Below, piece after piece: positions 17,948 through 25,444 of a stretch of 64,000 nt of DNA. The stretch's first letter is position 1; the number at the start of each line of letters is the position of its first letter. This DNA is from a virus: IMG/VR virus record IMGVR_UViG_3300029286_002355, positions 122,120 to 186,119 of that record; one strand, given 5' to 3'. The notes beneath the pieces were generated by a model. That model did no database searches and was not told the origin of the DNA. It was given only the letters and a program-made list of their open reading frames with translations. Made by a program: the position numbers and the translations under genes.

Positions 17948-18832
17948 TTACTTTTGTGAATCTTGAGGGTCTTTCCCGTTAAACACAACATCGACCTTAT
18001 TTGTTATCTTATTAAACGGAGGCATTTCAATCTCTTTAATTTCGGTTCTTTCTACCATAAGATCGGGATTCTTCCTTGCCTCATGTTTGGGCGGAAGTTT
18101 ATCAAGTTCTTCCATGGTAAATTTTTTAGTCACGATTCTTCGTTGGACATAAGTTCCACGTTTGAAGAAGGCAGGGTAATCATTAAAGTTTACCCCTTTC
18201 TTAAATAACATCTCTTGTTTTTCAGATCCATTCTTGCAATACAGTTCCTTGTCAGAATAAAATTCGCTTGCCGCCATTGAAATGCTGTTCTTGGTAGCAT
18301 CCTGTTCTCTCCATAAAAGAGTATTACAGGCTTCTATTTGATTGGGAACCATCCATACCCTGCAATCAAAAACAGGCAACATCATGGCTTTTTGAATCCA
18401 AAGATTGTGATTATCTAGTTCCCCTTTACTATTATGTTTAAACTCCATCCTAGATTTCGATTCAAACAATCCACTTCTGATAAGGGTATTGAAGTATACT
18501 GAACACATGGATGCAAGTACCGATGTCATCTTTTGAATTCTTCCATCAAAAAATACTTGACTTTCAGAACTATCGCTATAAAAGATAAGAGATATTTCGT
18601 CAGACTGAGTATATCCAATTTTAGCATTGGTTTCTTCAACCATATACTTAGTTGTTTCTATCATCAGTCGAGAGAAAATTTCATCATAGGGTCTCCGCAT
18701 TCCTTCGGTAAAATGATGGAAACTTTTACCATCTAATCTTGCGCAAATGGGTAATAGGGGAATAAACCGCCTATCGGATTCCTGCCCTTCATATGACTTT
18801 ATTCTATCGCCTAGTGAATCTTTAGTCTTCAT
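17948..18832 (-). CDS. tRNA(His) guanylyltransferase-like 3'-5' polymerase (Thg1-like)
   Basis: 294 aa. PICARLDGKSFHHFTEGM and YTQSDEISLIFY carry the two catalytic Asp sites of the Thg1/TLP family, and LASMCSVYFNTLI continues the fold. Family members add nucleotides to RNA 5' ends in the 3'-5' direction: G-1 of tRNA-His, or templated repair of 5'-truncated tRNAs in the bacterial TLP branch. In this RNA-repair-rich genome a tRNA 5'-end repair role is plausible (inference). It overlaps the upstream zinc protein by four codons. Confidence 0.88.
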   Translation of the reverse strand: MKTKDSLGDRIKSYEGQESDRRFIPLLPICARLDGKSFHHFTEGMRRPYDEIFSRLMIETTKYMVEETNAKIGYTQSDEISLIFYSDSSESQVFFDGRIQKMTSVLASMCSVYFNTLIRSGLFESKSRMEFKHNSKGELDNHNLWIQKAMMLPVFDCRVWMVPNQIEACNTLLWREQDATKNSISMAASEFYSDKELYCKNGSEKQEMLFKKGVNFNDYPAFFKRGTYVQRRIVTKKFTMEELDKLPPKHEARKNPDLMVERTEIKEIEMPPFNKITNKVDVVFNGKDPQDSQK

Positions 18833-19034
18833 AATTTCTTTTCCTAATATCGAAATCCATCCTTACGCCACAAATAGTACAACGCCCCCTATGATAACGA
18901 TGAATACATGGCTCAAAAAAATGAAATTTACAATGGGGACAATAATAATGCATTCTGTCTTCTGAATTGGGGAATGAATCCATTTCGGACTTGCTACCTT
19001 TCCATTTACATTTAGAGCATTCGAATATCTTCAT
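18822..19034 (-). CDS. Small multi-zinc-ribbon protein
   Basis: 70 aa with CSKCKWKG, CPHCKFHF and CTICG pairs, so at least two zinc sites. TTGGAGG before the ATG; ATGA overlap with the preceding gene. Possibly an RNA- or DNA-binding accessory of the Thg1-like enzyme it precedes. Confidence 0.7.
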   Translation of the reverse strand: MKIFECSKCKWKGSKSEMDSFPNSEDRMHYYCPHCKFHFFEPCIHRYHRGRCTICGVRMDFDIRKRNYED

Positions 19035-19495
19035 ACCTCCAAGTCCTTTATGGGGTTTATAGATTCTGTATCAATATTTTGTGTTTTTTCGCTAATTTTT
19101 TTAATATCGAATCCATTGTCTAAAATAACTTTTCTCAGGTATTTACAACCATTATCTGCTATAGCACTAAAAGATGGATACATAAAAGCCGAAGGCATAT
19201 CTTTACCCATTGTTTTTTCAAATGCCTTCCAAGCTTTTCTTTCTTTTTTGCTCATGAGAACACTTTGCGGTTTCATTTTAGACTCTTCATGCATGGCGTC
19301 ACATAGTCCCTCATGTAAGAAGTGCAAGGCGGCTTCCAATTCCATACATTTAGGCTTAATAAGGGTTCTACAACTTACTCCACCCTCTTTAACTACTACC
19401 AGCCAAGTGCCTCTGGAAAGCCCCTCATAAGCATAAGGATCATTGTAGACGATATATTTCTTCCCACGTTTGATATAAAATTTTTCACCAGACAT
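19031..19495 (-). CDS. Unknown protein, 154 aa
   Basis: It begins with FYIKRGKKYIVYNDPYAYEG, a beta-rich start, then helical. Overlaps the next gene by ATGA. No family recognised. Confidence 0.7.
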   Translation of the reverse strand: MSGEKFYIKRGKKYIVYNDPYAYEGLSRGTWLVVVKEGGVSCRTLIKPKCMELEAALHFLHEGLCDAMHEESKMKPQSVLMSKKERKAWKAFEKTMGKDMPSAFMYPSFSAIADNGCKYLRKVILDNGFDIKKISEKTQNIDTESINPIKDLEV

Positions 19496-19497
19496 GA

Positions 19498-20052
19498 TTA
19501 TCCTTGGGGCTTATTGGGATCTACATCTATAGGAGATTTTACTATAGGATGCTGCTCTGTCAAGTCTCCTGCCACTGTAGTCCAATGTTCCTCCTCTTTT
19601 TCCAGCGGCTTAGCGTTTTTTAAAATATCCCCTGCTTGAGCAATACCGCTACCCTGATTGTTTGGGTTCTTCATTTTCTTAAAATTGCGCCATCTCCCAT
19701 GTCTACGCATTCTCTTGTCCTGTCGATTGGTATTAGGACATGACTTTTCGGACACTTTTTCTGTTGGCACCACATCTGTTTTAATTTCTTTGTCAGATGG
19801 TTCCTTAACAGCCATGAAAGCTAATATCTTGAAAACAGGAATAGCATAATCTCCATCTAAAAAAACAAATCCGCATTCAAAGGAGTCCCTAATGAATTTT
19901 ACAAAGTTATCCCGATAGGACATCCCAGTATCATATTTAGTATTCAAGTCAGAAAAAGAAACAAAACCTTGAGCTTTTTCTGTCTTCCAAATTCCAATTC
20001 CAATGGATAAGTCTTCAACTTCCTTCTCAAAAATAATTTTAATTTGCTTCAT
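19498..20052 (-). CDS. Unknown protein, 184 aa
   Basis: AAAGGATT before the ATG; divergent from the uracil-DNA glycosylase gene. An N-terminal folded part of ~90 residues is followed by a charged, basic linker (RQDKRMRRHGRWRNFKK) that looks disordered. No motif recognised. Confidence 0.7.
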   Translation of the reverse strand: MKQIKIIFEKEVEDLSIGIGIWKTEKAQGFVSFSDLNTKYDTGMSYRDNFVKFIRDSFECGFVFLDGDYAIPVFKILAFMAVKEPSDKEIKTDVVPTEKVSEKSCPNTNRQDKRMRRHGRWRNFKKMKNPNNQGSGIAQAGDILKNAKPLEKEEEHWTTVAGDLTEQHPIVKSPIDVDPNKPQG

Positions 20053-20064
20053 ATTAATCCTTTC

Positions 20065-20072
20065 TGTATAAT
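20065..20072 (+). promoter_or_regulatory. YTGTATAAT promoter-like motif, plus strand
   Basis: TTTCTGTATAATG on the plus strand, about 47 bases before the first plus-strand gene. Its flip to the plus strand together with the gene supports the motif as a true promoter. Confidence 0.7.
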
Positions 20073-20118
20073 GCCTTTGTTCAATTATACTTGAATTTTG
20101 TTTTTTTACAAGGAGTTT

Positions 20119-20727
20119 ATGCTAAAATATCGACAATACAAAAACTATAAGGAGTTCAACGAAGCCAAACAAGCTTGCCGGGAATGCCAAATTGGTAAAG
20201 CATATGATAAGGTAGTTGCGTCTGATGGGAATACTATTAATCCAAAAGTTCTATTCTGCGGTGAAGCTCCGGGGAACGATGAAGTTATCAAGGGTATTCC
20301 GTTTGTAGGCAAAGCAGGGAAATTGCTACGATCAACACTTAAAGAATTTAGATTTACTTCTGAAAACTCCCTCATAACAAATACCATCCCTTGCCGCCCC
20401 CAAGATAATCAATTCCCCAAAGATGAAGGTATTGTCAAAGCCTGTAAAAATACATGGCTTAGAGAAGAATTGAGGTTAACGAATCCCGATATCATTGTTC
20501 TAGTTGGAGCTAAACCCTTGAAATTTTTATTGGGACTTGAAGGCATAACAAAAACTAGAGGCCAATGGTTTGAAAGAAAATTCAATGGCAAAACCATAAA
20601 ACTCATGGCAATTTTTCATCCTTCTTATGTCCTTCGCAAAGAATATATGGACGAAGGCAAACAAATTAAAGAAGATTTCAGGAACGATCTAAAATTAATT
20701 TCAAAAACATGTGGATTGTCTGTATAA
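20119..20727 (+). CDS. Uracil-DNA glycosylase, family 4-type (Fe-S)
   Basis: 202 aa from the ATG after AAGGAG; a TTG seven codons earlier was rejected. CRECQIG gives two Fe-S cysteines; motif A GEAPGNDEVIKGIPFVGKAG, ITNTIPCRPQDNQ with a third Cys, VKACKN with a fourth, and motif B IFHPSYVLR follow in family order. It removes uracil from DNA, here presumably from phage DNA made by the DnaE replicase. One of only four plus-strand genes. Confidence 0.92.
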   Translation: MLKYRQYKNYKEFNEAKQACRECQIGKAYDKVVASDGNTINPKVLFCGEAPGNDEVIKGIPFVGKAGKLLRSTLKEFRFTSENSLITNTIPCRPQDNQFPKDEGIVKACKNTWLREELRLTNPDIIVLVGAKPLKFLLGLEGITKTRGQWFERKFNGKTIKLMAIFHPSYVLRKEYMDEGKQIKEDFRNDLKLISKTCGLSV

Positions 20728-20728
20728 T
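20721..20728 (+). promoter_or_regulatory. YTGTATAAT promoter-like motif, plus strand
   Basis: GTCTGTATAATGTG overlaps the last codons and stop of the glycosylase gene and precedes the next plus-strand gene by about 56 bases. Confidence 0.6.
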
Positions 20729-20783
20729 GTGATTGGTCGCATTATTAACATCCATCCCGTAAGATGGTAAAGGAGTTGTTCCT

Positions 20784-21338
20784 ATGTCAAAAAAGTCATC
20801 AGAATTCCCTTCCGAAATATTCAACAACACAAAAGACATCATCGATAAGTCTATTCAGAATTGTTATCTTATACAAACCTATTCAATGGCAAGCGAAACA
20901 ACGACAGGATTTTGCCCCAACGATCTATCCTATTGGAAAGAGTTTTGTACTGTAGGAATAAATCTACCAAGAAGAACCGGAAAAACATACGCTATAACTA
21001 ATTTAGCTATTGAACGCTTTAACAATGTCATATTCATGTCTCATACGCTAAAGGCAGTAGAATATATGAAAAAGCCTATTGGTTATCTGCTATCATCTAA
21101 AAAATACAACATAGAAAAAGAAACCGCTTCACAAATAAAATTCAGAGATGAAAATGGAATTCTTTCTGAGTTTAACTTTGGCAGTATAGGTTCTATTGAT
21201 TCCATGAAAGGTTATTACAATATAGATGCTGTAATCGTTGACAATAGCTTTATGTTATCCGAAAAGAAGAAAGATGACATTTATCGTTGTTTTGGGCCTA
21301 GCATGACGAACCCAAAGTTCTTCATCTTTATAGGATAA
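20784..21338 (+). CDS. Short P-loop ATPase-like protein
   Basis: 184 aa. GINLPRRTGKTYAITNLA is a good Walker A and AVIVDNSFML a possible Walker B with Asp but no following Glu. The arrangement resembles the N-terminal half of a terminase large subunit or DEAD-like ATPase, but the protein stops after Walker B, so the second half is absent. It ends one base before the convergent phosphatase gene. A truncated ATPase or a distinct regulator; not resolved. Confidence 0.65.
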   Translation: MSKKSSEFPSEIFNNTKDIIDKSIQNCYLIQTYSMASETTTGFCPNDLSYWKEFCTVGINLPRRTGKTYAITNLAIERFNNVIFMSHTLKAVEYMKKPIGYLLSSKKYNIEKETASQIKFRDENGILSEFNFGSIGSIDSMKGYYNIDAVIVDNSFMLSEKKKDDIYRCFGPSMTNPKFFIFIG

Positions 21339-21830
21339 TTAACCCTGCTTATTTCTCATGCCCATCTCAGTATTTCTAAGTGTTTCCAAAATATATGGGT
21401 TGGGAAGAATATTTTCATCCAATAAAGGCTCTCTTATATATTCCGATGCAAAAGTAGCAACAGCACCACTTCTCGAAACACCCGCATTACAATGAATTAA
21501 AAGAAGCATCGGTTCAAGCTTGCGTTCAGCCAAATTTAAGAACTCGATTATTTTTCTGGCATGATCTTCGTTAAAAAGAATAATCTTGGGATAAACCGGT
21601 TTTATCTTTTCATAATCTTCACCCAAAATATCATCAAAACGGATCGACATAACCATTGTCAATCCATCTTTCTCCAAACTTTCCATATTTTTCCCTTCAA
21701 TCAAAAATGGCTCATCAAATCCATTAATTGAAAGCAACGCCCACTTCGGCATCATGGTGGGGACAGGCGACAATCCCATTACAATCAGTTCTGCCCCAAA
21801 TCTATTCATTACCTTTATCTGTTTTATCAT
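21339..21830 (-). CDS. Dual-specificity/tyrosine phosphatase-like protein
   Basis: 163 aa. LLIHCNAGVSRSGAVATF is the CX5R(S/T) active-site loop. The start at 21830 shares ATGA with the upstream stop. An upstream acid for general catalysis is not obvious. Phage phosphatases of this type may act on proteins or RNA 5' ends; substrate unknown. Confidence 0.8.
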   Translation of the reverse strand: MIKQIKVMNRFGAELIVMGLSPVPTMMPKWALLSINGFDEPFLIEGKNMESLEKDGLTMVMSIRFDDILGEDYEKIKPVYPKIILFNEDHARKIIEFLNLAERKLEPMLLLIHCNAGVSRSGAVATFASEYIREPLLDENILPNPYILETLRNTEMGMRNKQG

Positions 21831-22336
21831 ACGGTTAATCCTATTGGATGTACATAACACTGTTTATCGACCACATATAGGGCATCCGTTCCCCATAACC
21901 ACAACTTGCAATATTGATAGTTCCCGATTATTTGTTCTGGTCCCATACCGCCACTATCCAACCAAAAATACTTAATCTTATTCCACTTATCTCCCATTGC
22001 AGAATAAATAGCGTAGTAAACTTCATTAAGAGATGGTTTAAAAAATCCGTAATATCCCCAACGATGAAAAGATATAATTGGAACAGCGTCCACTTGACCT
22101 AAAAAGCCATTCAATTTTACTCTAGGAAACTGCTTATCGTTACCCTCTATCCATGTATAAGCAATTTCTTTAATCGGAATATTCTCTCTGTTCTTAAAAG
22201 TATATCCTTTGTGATCTTTTTGATCGTAACCAACAACAGGTACTAGTTTCCTTCTCATTTCTTCTGCTAATTCATTGGGTACATCTTTAACCAGAATTAC
22301 ATCGTCACTCAGTATACGCATGTCACCTGTGTCCAT
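21827..22336 (-). CDS. Unknown protein, 169 aa, downstream of tmRNA
   Basis: AGGAG before the ATG, 22 bases after the tmRNA CCA end with no terminator between, so it is probably on the tmRNA precursor. The sequence has many aromatic residues (YCKLWLWGTDALYVV). Family not recognised. Confidence 0.7.
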   Translation of the reverse strand: MDTGDMRILSDDVILVKDVPNELAEEMRRKLVPVVGYDQKDHKGYTFKNRENIPIKEIAYTWIEGNDKQFPRVKLNGFLGQVDAVPIISFHRWGYYGFFKPSLNEVYYAIYSAMGDKWNKIKYFWLDSGGMGPEQIIGNYQYCKLWLWGTDALYVVDKQCYVHPIGLTV

Positions 22337-22357
22337 AATTTGCTCCTATGTTTAAAT

Positions 22358-22728
22358 TGGTGGAAGCGAGGAGAGTTGAACTCCTGTCACGTATAATTTC
22401 AACCAAGTTTCTTTCACATGTTTAGTCTACTGTTTCTGAGACTGATTGCTCGGAGCCAAAATAGACTCACTCCGGACGGTTCCTTATACCTCAAGCATTT
22501 CGTCTTCCCGAAATTCCACAGAGCTAAGCTACTCTGTCCGCACTCTTGTGTCTTATGCTACTCAGGTTTACCAGAATTATCTTAACCCTTTCACAGGCCA
22601 CTATTAAGCAGCCATTGCCATTCTAGGAACAGCATTTAATTTTTTGTAATGGATATTTTAAGAGGCCAACCATCATCCTCTACATGCAACTGGATTTACG
22701 TTACCACGCTCGATACCGTAACGCTCCC
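22358..22728 (-). ncRNA. ssrA: tmRNA (transfer-messenger RNA)
   Basis: 371 nt. The ends pair as an acceptor stem (5' GGGAGCG with 3' CGCTTCC, then ACCA encoded); the T arm AGGAG-TTCAACT-CTCCT precedes it, and the 5' part has the D-like GGTATCGA. The conserved GTTGGCCTCTTAAAA run leads into the tag frame, which I read from the GCT at 22633: A-VPRMAMAA then TAA TAG. The tag ends AMAA, fitting the protease signal of other tags. tmRNA rescues stalled ribosomes with host SmpB and alanine charging. The resume codon is inferred, the ends and the tag stop are clear. Confidence 0.93.
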
Positions 22729-22756
22729 AATCTACAATACATTATTTTTAAAACAT

Positions 22757-22941
22757 GAGCATGATGGTTGCTAATCCATCTGTGGCGTCAACATGCGAGC
22801 TTTAAGTCGAGTTAACTAATTGCCCACCACCAGTCGTTGCCTATTGCGAAGCGTGTCGTCAAAACTCTCCAGTTTCCCGTAGTACGCTCCTGCCACACTT
22901 AACTGACTTCGTTGCGTGTCTGCATTTCCACGCCGATGCTC
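22757..22941 (-). ncRNA. Unidentified structured RNA upstream of tmRNA
   Basis: About 185 nt between a sigma70-type promoter and the tmRNA, without an open frame of note. A closing pair GAGCAT/ATGCTC joins its ends. Internal pairs include GCGTG/CACGC around a 10-base loop, CAGTT/AACTG, GAGTT/AACTC and GATGG/CCATC. GGCGT can also pair with ACGCC, competing with the first hairpin, so two states are possible. It is much more GC-rich than its surroundings. I cannot name its class. Confidence 0.65.
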
Positions 22942-22950
22942 ATTACATAC

Positions 22951-22978
22951 ATTATACTACAATATACTTAGAAATCAA
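22951..22978 (-). promoter_or_regulatory. Sigma70-type promoter of the structured RNA-tmRNA unit
   Basis: TTGATT, 16 bases, TATAAT on the minus strand. Unlike the phage motif it has a -35 box, so host RNA polymerase should read it early. The expected start is close to 22944, just before the closing helix of the RNA. Confidence 0.75.
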
Positions 22979-22985
22979 GTATTAT

Positions 22986-23294
22986 TTATGCAAACAATTT
23001 AGCCAAAAGCTCTTTAAATTTTATTCCTTCCTTGTAAATTTCTCCAAATTTAACCGCATAACCTTCATCAATCCACGAACGAAATGCTCCTTCCCACCCT
23101 ATATCCTTCTCTTTCTCTTTGCTTTTTTCATATTTATATCGATCTATCGCCCGAAGTTGCATTAAAATTCTAGGATCAGGATGCGAAGAAATCAAAAACT
23201 CCTTAAGAATACAATAATGATCATTTTCACAATATCCCGAACAAACATCTTCTAGAAGTTCTTTATACTCTGCTTTATTTAACCGATAACTCAA
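22986..23294 (-). CDS. Unknown protein with TTG start, 102 aa
   Basis: The start is TTG, but AAAGGAGGG at good spacing supports it. Charged and helical; one CSGYCENDHYC cluster could bind a metal. It ends just before the tmRNA-unit promoter. Confidence 0.65.
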   Translation of the reverse strand: MSYRLNKAEYKELLEDVCSGYCENDHYCILKEFLISSHPDPRILMQLRAIDRYKYEKSKEKEKDIGWEGAFRSWIDEGYAVKFGEIYKEGIKFKELLAKLFA

Positions 23295-23306
23295 TATTAC
23301 CCTCCT

Positions 23307-23780
23307 TTATTGTTTTTCCATCCAATAAGAAGTTTCACCTCCATAAGTCTTTTCTGAAATCATGCGAAATCCATTTTTTTCCCAAAACCTTACCGTATCC
23401 TGAACTGAAATTAAACAGATTTTTAACCCACTTTTACTGGCTTTGTGAAGAACAGTATTAATTAATCTTTTAGCTATTCCTCTATCCCGGTATTCTTTTT
23501 TTACCCCAAGATCGTGAATGTAGATACAATCTTCTTCAATGTTTTCTTTTATTTTTCCTTTAAGTGGGACTTCTAATCCGCTGTTATAAGGAAATGCAAT
23601 AATATATCCGATTAGTTTCCCATCTTCTTCGGCATACATTGAAAGAGTTTTTCTAGCTAAAACCTTGGAAGCCCAATTGTCAAAACCTTCGTGAAAATTT
23701 GACGAATAGCAATCTGCACTTAATTGAGATAATTCTTCCATCTTTTCTAACGGAATATCAACCACAGATTTAATATCCAT
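23307..23780 (-). CDS. GNAT-family N-acetyltransferase
   Basis: 157 aa. YIHDLGVKKEYRDRGIAKRL is the acetyl-CoA-binding motif A with the R/Q-x-x-G-x-A/G signature; VRFWEKNGFRMISE is motif B. It acetylates an amine on an unknown small molecule or protein. Confidence 0.85.
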   Translation of the reverse strand: MDIKSVVDIPLEKMEELSQLSADCYSSNFHEGFDNWASKVLARKTLSMYAEEDGKLIGYIIAFPYNSGLEVPLKGKIKENIEEDCIYIHDLGVKKEYRDRGIAKRLINTVLHKASKSGLKICLISVQDTVRFWEKNGFRMISEKTYGGETSYWMEKQ

Positions 23781-23783
23781 ATT

Positions 23784-24047
23784 TTATCCCACCATGAATT
23801 CAAAACCATCGAGTGGGATATCCTCTGTATCGTTTTTAATGGCATTGAATCGATGTTCCGCTTCTTGCAAAATAGGCCAAACACATTTATCCATCATTTC
23901 TTTTTCGGGAGTCTTTTTGTTTTCCATTTCTACTAACGCCGATGTCATAGCCCGAAGCGCATTAACGGCTATTTGTTTATACAACTCGTCCTTCTCCCTT
24001 TCTGCTGTAGGATCAATGATGGGGATTCCTTGTTTGTTAACTAACAT
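23784..24047 (-). CDS. Unknown protein, 87 aa
   Basis: Begins at the ATG after AAAAAGAGA; a TTG-started form 11 codons longer would overlap the neighbour more. The helical core has NALRAMTSALVEME. No family recognised. Confidence 0.6.
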   Translation of the reverse strand: MLVNKQGIPIIDPTAEREKDELYKQIAVNALRAMTSALVEMENKKTPEKEMMDKCVWPILQEAEHRFNAIKNDTEDIPLDGFEFMVG

Positions 24048-24381
24048 TCTCTTTTTTACTCTTTTCTCTCTTTTGTTCAAATTTGAAATCTCTCTCTGCC
24101 TGTCTCCACTTCATTACTAAAATGTTGCAAAGAAACCTTTTTATCTCTTCAGTTATTGATTGGCTACGGTTAACGCTTTCGATGCATTTTTCTTTCCAAA
24201 TATGGCATAAAAGAATTTTGTGTCCGTTGGAAAGGTTGGAAAAGTATAAATCATTAACTACATTCGTAAATTCGTTGTAGTAATTACCCACTTTACGAAT
24301 ATATTTTGGGCTGGCTTCTTTTTCCAGTATTTTTACTAGAATATGAGCCGCTTTCGAATCGCCGTATGTTCCCGCATCCAT
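24037..24381 (-). CDS. Unknown protein, 114 aa
   Basis: Helical, with basic C-terminus. Its ATG overlaps the upstream stop (TAATG). No motif recognised. Confidence 0.65.
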   Translation of the reverse strand: MDAGTYGDSKAAHILVKILEKEASPKYIRKVGNYYNEFTNVVNDLYFSNLSNGHKILLCHIWKEKCIESVNRSQSITEEIKRFLCNILVMKWRQAERDFKFEQKREKSKKENVS

Positions 24382-24662
24382 TATTTAACTATAGCCTTTA
24401 TTGGTAATTCACGAAGTTTTGTCCAAACAGCTTCAATAATGACCTCAGCAGCATCGTCTGGATGTTCTTTTCCTGTATCTTTTTTAAGAACTTCGTTGTG
24501 AGCCCAAAGACCAAACGAATTTTGTATTGCTCTGTTCCAACCGTGATGGAAACCTATTACGTCATCTTTTTCTCTACTCCTAACGTATGCTTTATCTTGA
24601 TCGCTCATTCTGCTAATAAGTTCATCAACGGCTTCTTTTACGGATGGTGGTTTTTCTTTCAT
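24381..24662 (-). CDS. Conserved hypothetical protein (DUF6794-like)
   Basis: 93 aa. VIGFHHGWNRAIQNSFGLW and a later HPDDAAEVIIEAVW match a pattern I know from short bacterial and phage proteins of unknown function (DUF6794-like). Overlaps its upstream neighbour by ATGA. Confidence 0.65.
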   Translation of the reverse strand: MKEKPPSVKEAVDELISRMSDQDKAYVRSREKDDVIGFHHGWNRAIQNSFGLWAHNEVLKKDTGKEHPDDAAEVIIEAVWTKLRELPIKAIVK

Positions 24663-24916
24663 TTTTTATTCAAACTTTCATCCACATCCTTAATAAAAAC
24701 CTGACCGCAAGGAGATCCCATCCATTGCACAATCATGTTAGCAGTTTTAATCTGTTCTGGAGTTGGCGTCGATCTAACATTAATTTCCCCTGAGATAAGG
24801 TACTCAAGGGTATGACTCCACTTATTAAGCTTTAGCCACGCATCCGCAAAAGCCTTTTCTTTAGGATTGTTTTCAAACCGATATTCAGAAAATCCATCTT
24901 CATTTTGATTTTTCAT
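24659..24916 (-). CDS. Unknown protein, 85 aa
   Basis: Part of the same coupled series of short genes. It contains PTPEQIKTANMIVQWMGSP. Family not recognised. Confidence 0.6.
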   Translation of the reverse strand: MKNQNEDGFSEYRFENNPKEKAFADAWLKLNKWSHTLEYLISGEINVRSTPTPEQIKTANMIVQWMGSPCGQVFIKDVDESLNKK

Positions 24917-24917
24917 A

Positions 24918-25127
24918 TTATGTCCATTTTAACTGTTTTAATACCTTACCCTTACGATCTAATACGGCCATAACTTTGTTCGCTTGGTCTTCGTGCATTT
25001 CTTTATGAAAATAACTATATAATCCAAGTGCTCTTCTTAGAATTTCACACTTAGAACGGCCTTCTTTTTTCGCCATTTCGCTAAGCAACCCATGAACTTG
25101 ATCGTTAAAATCTACACTATATTTCAT
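24918..25127 (-). CDS. Ribbon-helix-helix-like DNA-binding protein
   Basis: 69 aa starting at the ATG after AAGGAG. MKYSVDFNDQVHGLLSEMAK, then a GRSKCEILRRAL helix, follows the strand-helix-helix plan of MetJ/Arc regulators. A local transcription regulator is likely; target unknown. Confidence 0.65.
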   Translation of the reverse strand: MKYSVDFNDQVHGLLSEMAKKEGRSKCEILRRALGLYSYFHKEMHEDQANKVMAVLDRKGKVLKQLKWT

Positions 25128-25324
25128 TTTTCTCCTTGGCAATCTACTTTTGTAGAAGCAACTAAATCGCTTTTAAGAACGTCTAAACTCTCTCTAATTT
25201 TATTTTCCAAGACGCAACCCTTGCAACTATCGGCACAAATCCCTGACGGCCATCTCTCATGGTGCACAGAAGAGATCATTCCGTCTATTGCGGAGATTAA
25301 CACCAATCTCTCTTTCTGTCGCAT
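25124..25324 (-). CDS. Unknown protein, 66 aa, first gene after the broken SET gene
   Basis: GGAGGAAG before the ATG. It has CADSCKGCVLE, a possible metal cluster. ATGA overlap with the ribbon-helix-helix gene. Confidence 0.6.
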   Translation of the reverse strand: MRQKERLVLISAIDGMISSVHHERWPSGICADSCKGCVLENKIRESLDVLKSDLVASTKVDCQGEK

Positions 25325-25391
25325 TATCTTCCTCCGTCAACTTCCTTTACGATTTACCAGTATCCGCCCGTAAATGTAGGACGTTTCCCCT

Positions 25392-25442
25392 TTAATTTAC
25401 TTCACTCTCAACCGGAGTAAACCATAATTCACAATCGTAATC
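25392..25442 (-). pseudogene. Detached 3' end of the SET-domain gene
   Basis: Right after the TnpB element the frame DYDCELWFTPVESEVN-stop resumes, which is what a SET domain needs after GEELRF. It is separated from the rest of the gene by the insertion of about 1.4 kb. Joining ...RF to DY restores the usual EELxFDY end. Confidence 0.7.
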
Positions 25443-25444
25443 AA

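Noticed and set aside
20098-20118. TTG start for the uracil-DNA glycosylase
   Set aside because: The ATG seven codons later has AAGGAG at ideal spacing.
20784-21338. Terminase large subunit
   Set aside because: Only Walker A and a weak Walker B are present; the protein is too short and has no nuclease half.
22355-22440. A lone tRNA-Ala 3' half
   Set aside because: The matching 5' acceptor strand lies 370 bases away with tmRNA core and tag in between, so it is tmRNA.
22745-22950. 6S RNA
   Set aside because: The length fits but there is no long rod with a central bubble; the helices suggest a branched fold.
24037-24080. TTG start giving an 11-codon longer form of the 87-aa gene
   Set aside because: It increases overlap with the neighbour and has no better SD than the ATG at 24047.
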